The position numbers and the translations under genes were made by a program. From the NCBI GenBank assembly GCA_023392795.1, contig JAEWNJ010000061.1:1-5388 (forward strand): a stretch of 5,388 nt of DNA, given 5' to 3'. Shown here in pieces: positions 4,841-5,388 of this stretch. The stretch's first letter is position 1, and each line of letters opens with the position of its first letter. The notes beneath the pieces were generated by a model, which did no database searches, was not told where the DNA came from, and saw only the letters and a list, made by a program, of their open reading frames with translations. Origin of the DNA: Candidatus Cloacimonadota bacterium (GTDB lineage Bacteria; Cloacimonadota; Cloacimonadia; Cloacimonadales; Cloacimonadaceae).

Positions 4841-5388
4841 CACGATCCCCGCGTCAACCGAAAAGTCTTTGTTCTCAATGTCGCTGGCATCATTCTCCAG
4901 ATCCCAATCGTTATTATTCAAGTAGCGGGCATAGAGGCCAAGGTGGTTTTTCACATTCAGGGACGCAATTCCGCCTACGTTCAGGTAATAATAATCCCTG
5001 GGATCATTGTATCTATCATCGTACCTGGTGAAGCTGCCGTTTGCAATGAGGGAAAGGTTGAATCCTCCGGTTGAGATCGCCACCGGGCGCATGGTCAGAT
5101 CTAAATCGGTATTTACATTCCTATCATCGGAGTCATCTTTCTGATACTTGTATGCCAGATCCAGACCGTAGTAGCGGCCCAGGTTCATCGGTAATTTGGC
5201 GGTGAAGCAATCAGTATTTACCTTACTCCCAAAGCCATCATTATCCCTATGATTGATTCTTTCATAATCGAGATAGATGGCTATCGCTGCACGATCAATC
5301 AGCAGCAGGGGATAATCTTCCGGTGCGATACCCAAACCGCTGACCGGTTCCTGCAATTCTTCGGTCACACTGCTCGCAAAAGCTTTAA
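4829..5388 (-). CDS. Outer-membrane beta-barrel protein, 5' end outside window
   Basis: The frame is open from the right edge to TAA 4831-4829, showing 185 complete residues. A GTG at 5368 could be read as a start, but it has no SD. The residues before it (KAFASS) are in frame and look like the end of a signal peptide (AFA before S), so the true start is probably just outside. The protein alternates hydrophobic and polar residues in about eight strand-like stretches (IAIYLDYERI, GLDLAYKYQ, LDLTMRPVAI, FNLSLIANGSFTRY, YYYLNVGGIASL, LGLYARYL, FSVDAGIVLRY). They are joined by Asp/Asn-rich turns such as YDDRYNDPRD. It ends in a C-terminal aromatic residue (VLRY), the usual signal for BAM-dependent insertion. 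No specific family is recognised; porin-like or structural barrel roles are both possible. It is separated from tdk by 256 bp and appears to be its own transcription unit. Confidence 0.85.
   Translation of the reverse strand, partial: KAFASSVTEELQEPVSGLGIAPEDYPLLLIDRAAIAIYLDYERINHRDNDGFGSKVNTDCFTAKLPMNLGRYYGLDLAYKYQKDDSDDRNVNTDLDLTMRPVAISTGGFNLSLIANGSFTRYDDRYNDPRDYYYLNVGGIASLNVKNHLGLYARYLNNNDWDLENDASDIENKDFSVDAGIVLRY

Noticed and set aside
5366..5368. GTG as the true start of the outer-membrane protein gene
   Set aside because: There is no SD upstream, the frame stays open to the window edge, and the preceding residues look like the end of a signal peptide.
1..5388. CRISPR array, tRNA/rRNA, insertion sequence or phage attachment site
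   Set aside because: I found no regularly spaced repeats, cloverleaf, transposase motif or flanking inverted repeats. The window is almost filled by colinear minus-strand coding genes.

Overview
The window reads as a chromosomal segment from a Gram-negative bacterium. The evidence is a lipoprotein signal peptidase, a C-terminal outer-membrane beta-barrel and a secreted protein with FlgD-like/Ig-like modules. Together with a short DivIVA protein next to YggT, a TraR/DksA C4 zinc-finger protein and class-I purine nucleoside phosphorylase, this suggests the FCB-type candidate phyla. Cloacimonadota is my best guess, but it is an inference from style and gene order and not from any marker gene. 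All eight genes lie on the minus strand.

Layout, in transcription order (right to left). At the right edge is the 3' part of an outer-membrane beta-barrel gene, cut by the window edge, followed by a plausible intrinsic terminator (4690-4732). A very good sigma70-type promoter (4612-4640) then starts a tightly packed seven-gene run: thymidine kinase (tdk), a YggT-family membrane protein, a DivIVA-domain protein, purine nucleoside phosphorylase, a TraR/DksA zinc-finger protein, signal peptidase II (lspA), and a secreted multi-domain protein that runs off the left edge. Four of the six junctions are stop/start overlaps or abutments (TAA|ATG twice, GTGA, ATGA). One has an 18-bp gap, and the only real gap is 78 bp, between pnp and the zinc-finger gene.

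Functionally the run combines nucleoside salvage (tdk, pnp), membrane/division-site organisation (yggT, divIVA), a likely RNA-polymerase secondary-channel regulator and envelope biogenesis (lspA). The last gene is easy to miss because its stop codon is outside the window. It occupies the whole of positions 1-1322 and encodes a signal peptide, two OB-like modules, a cohesin-like beta-sandwich and an FlgD-like C-terminal module. It is the least ordinary item here. The other genes are recognisable housekeeping families with intact key residues. I see no RNA genes, insertion sequences, CRISPR arrays or clear signs of horizontal transfer.
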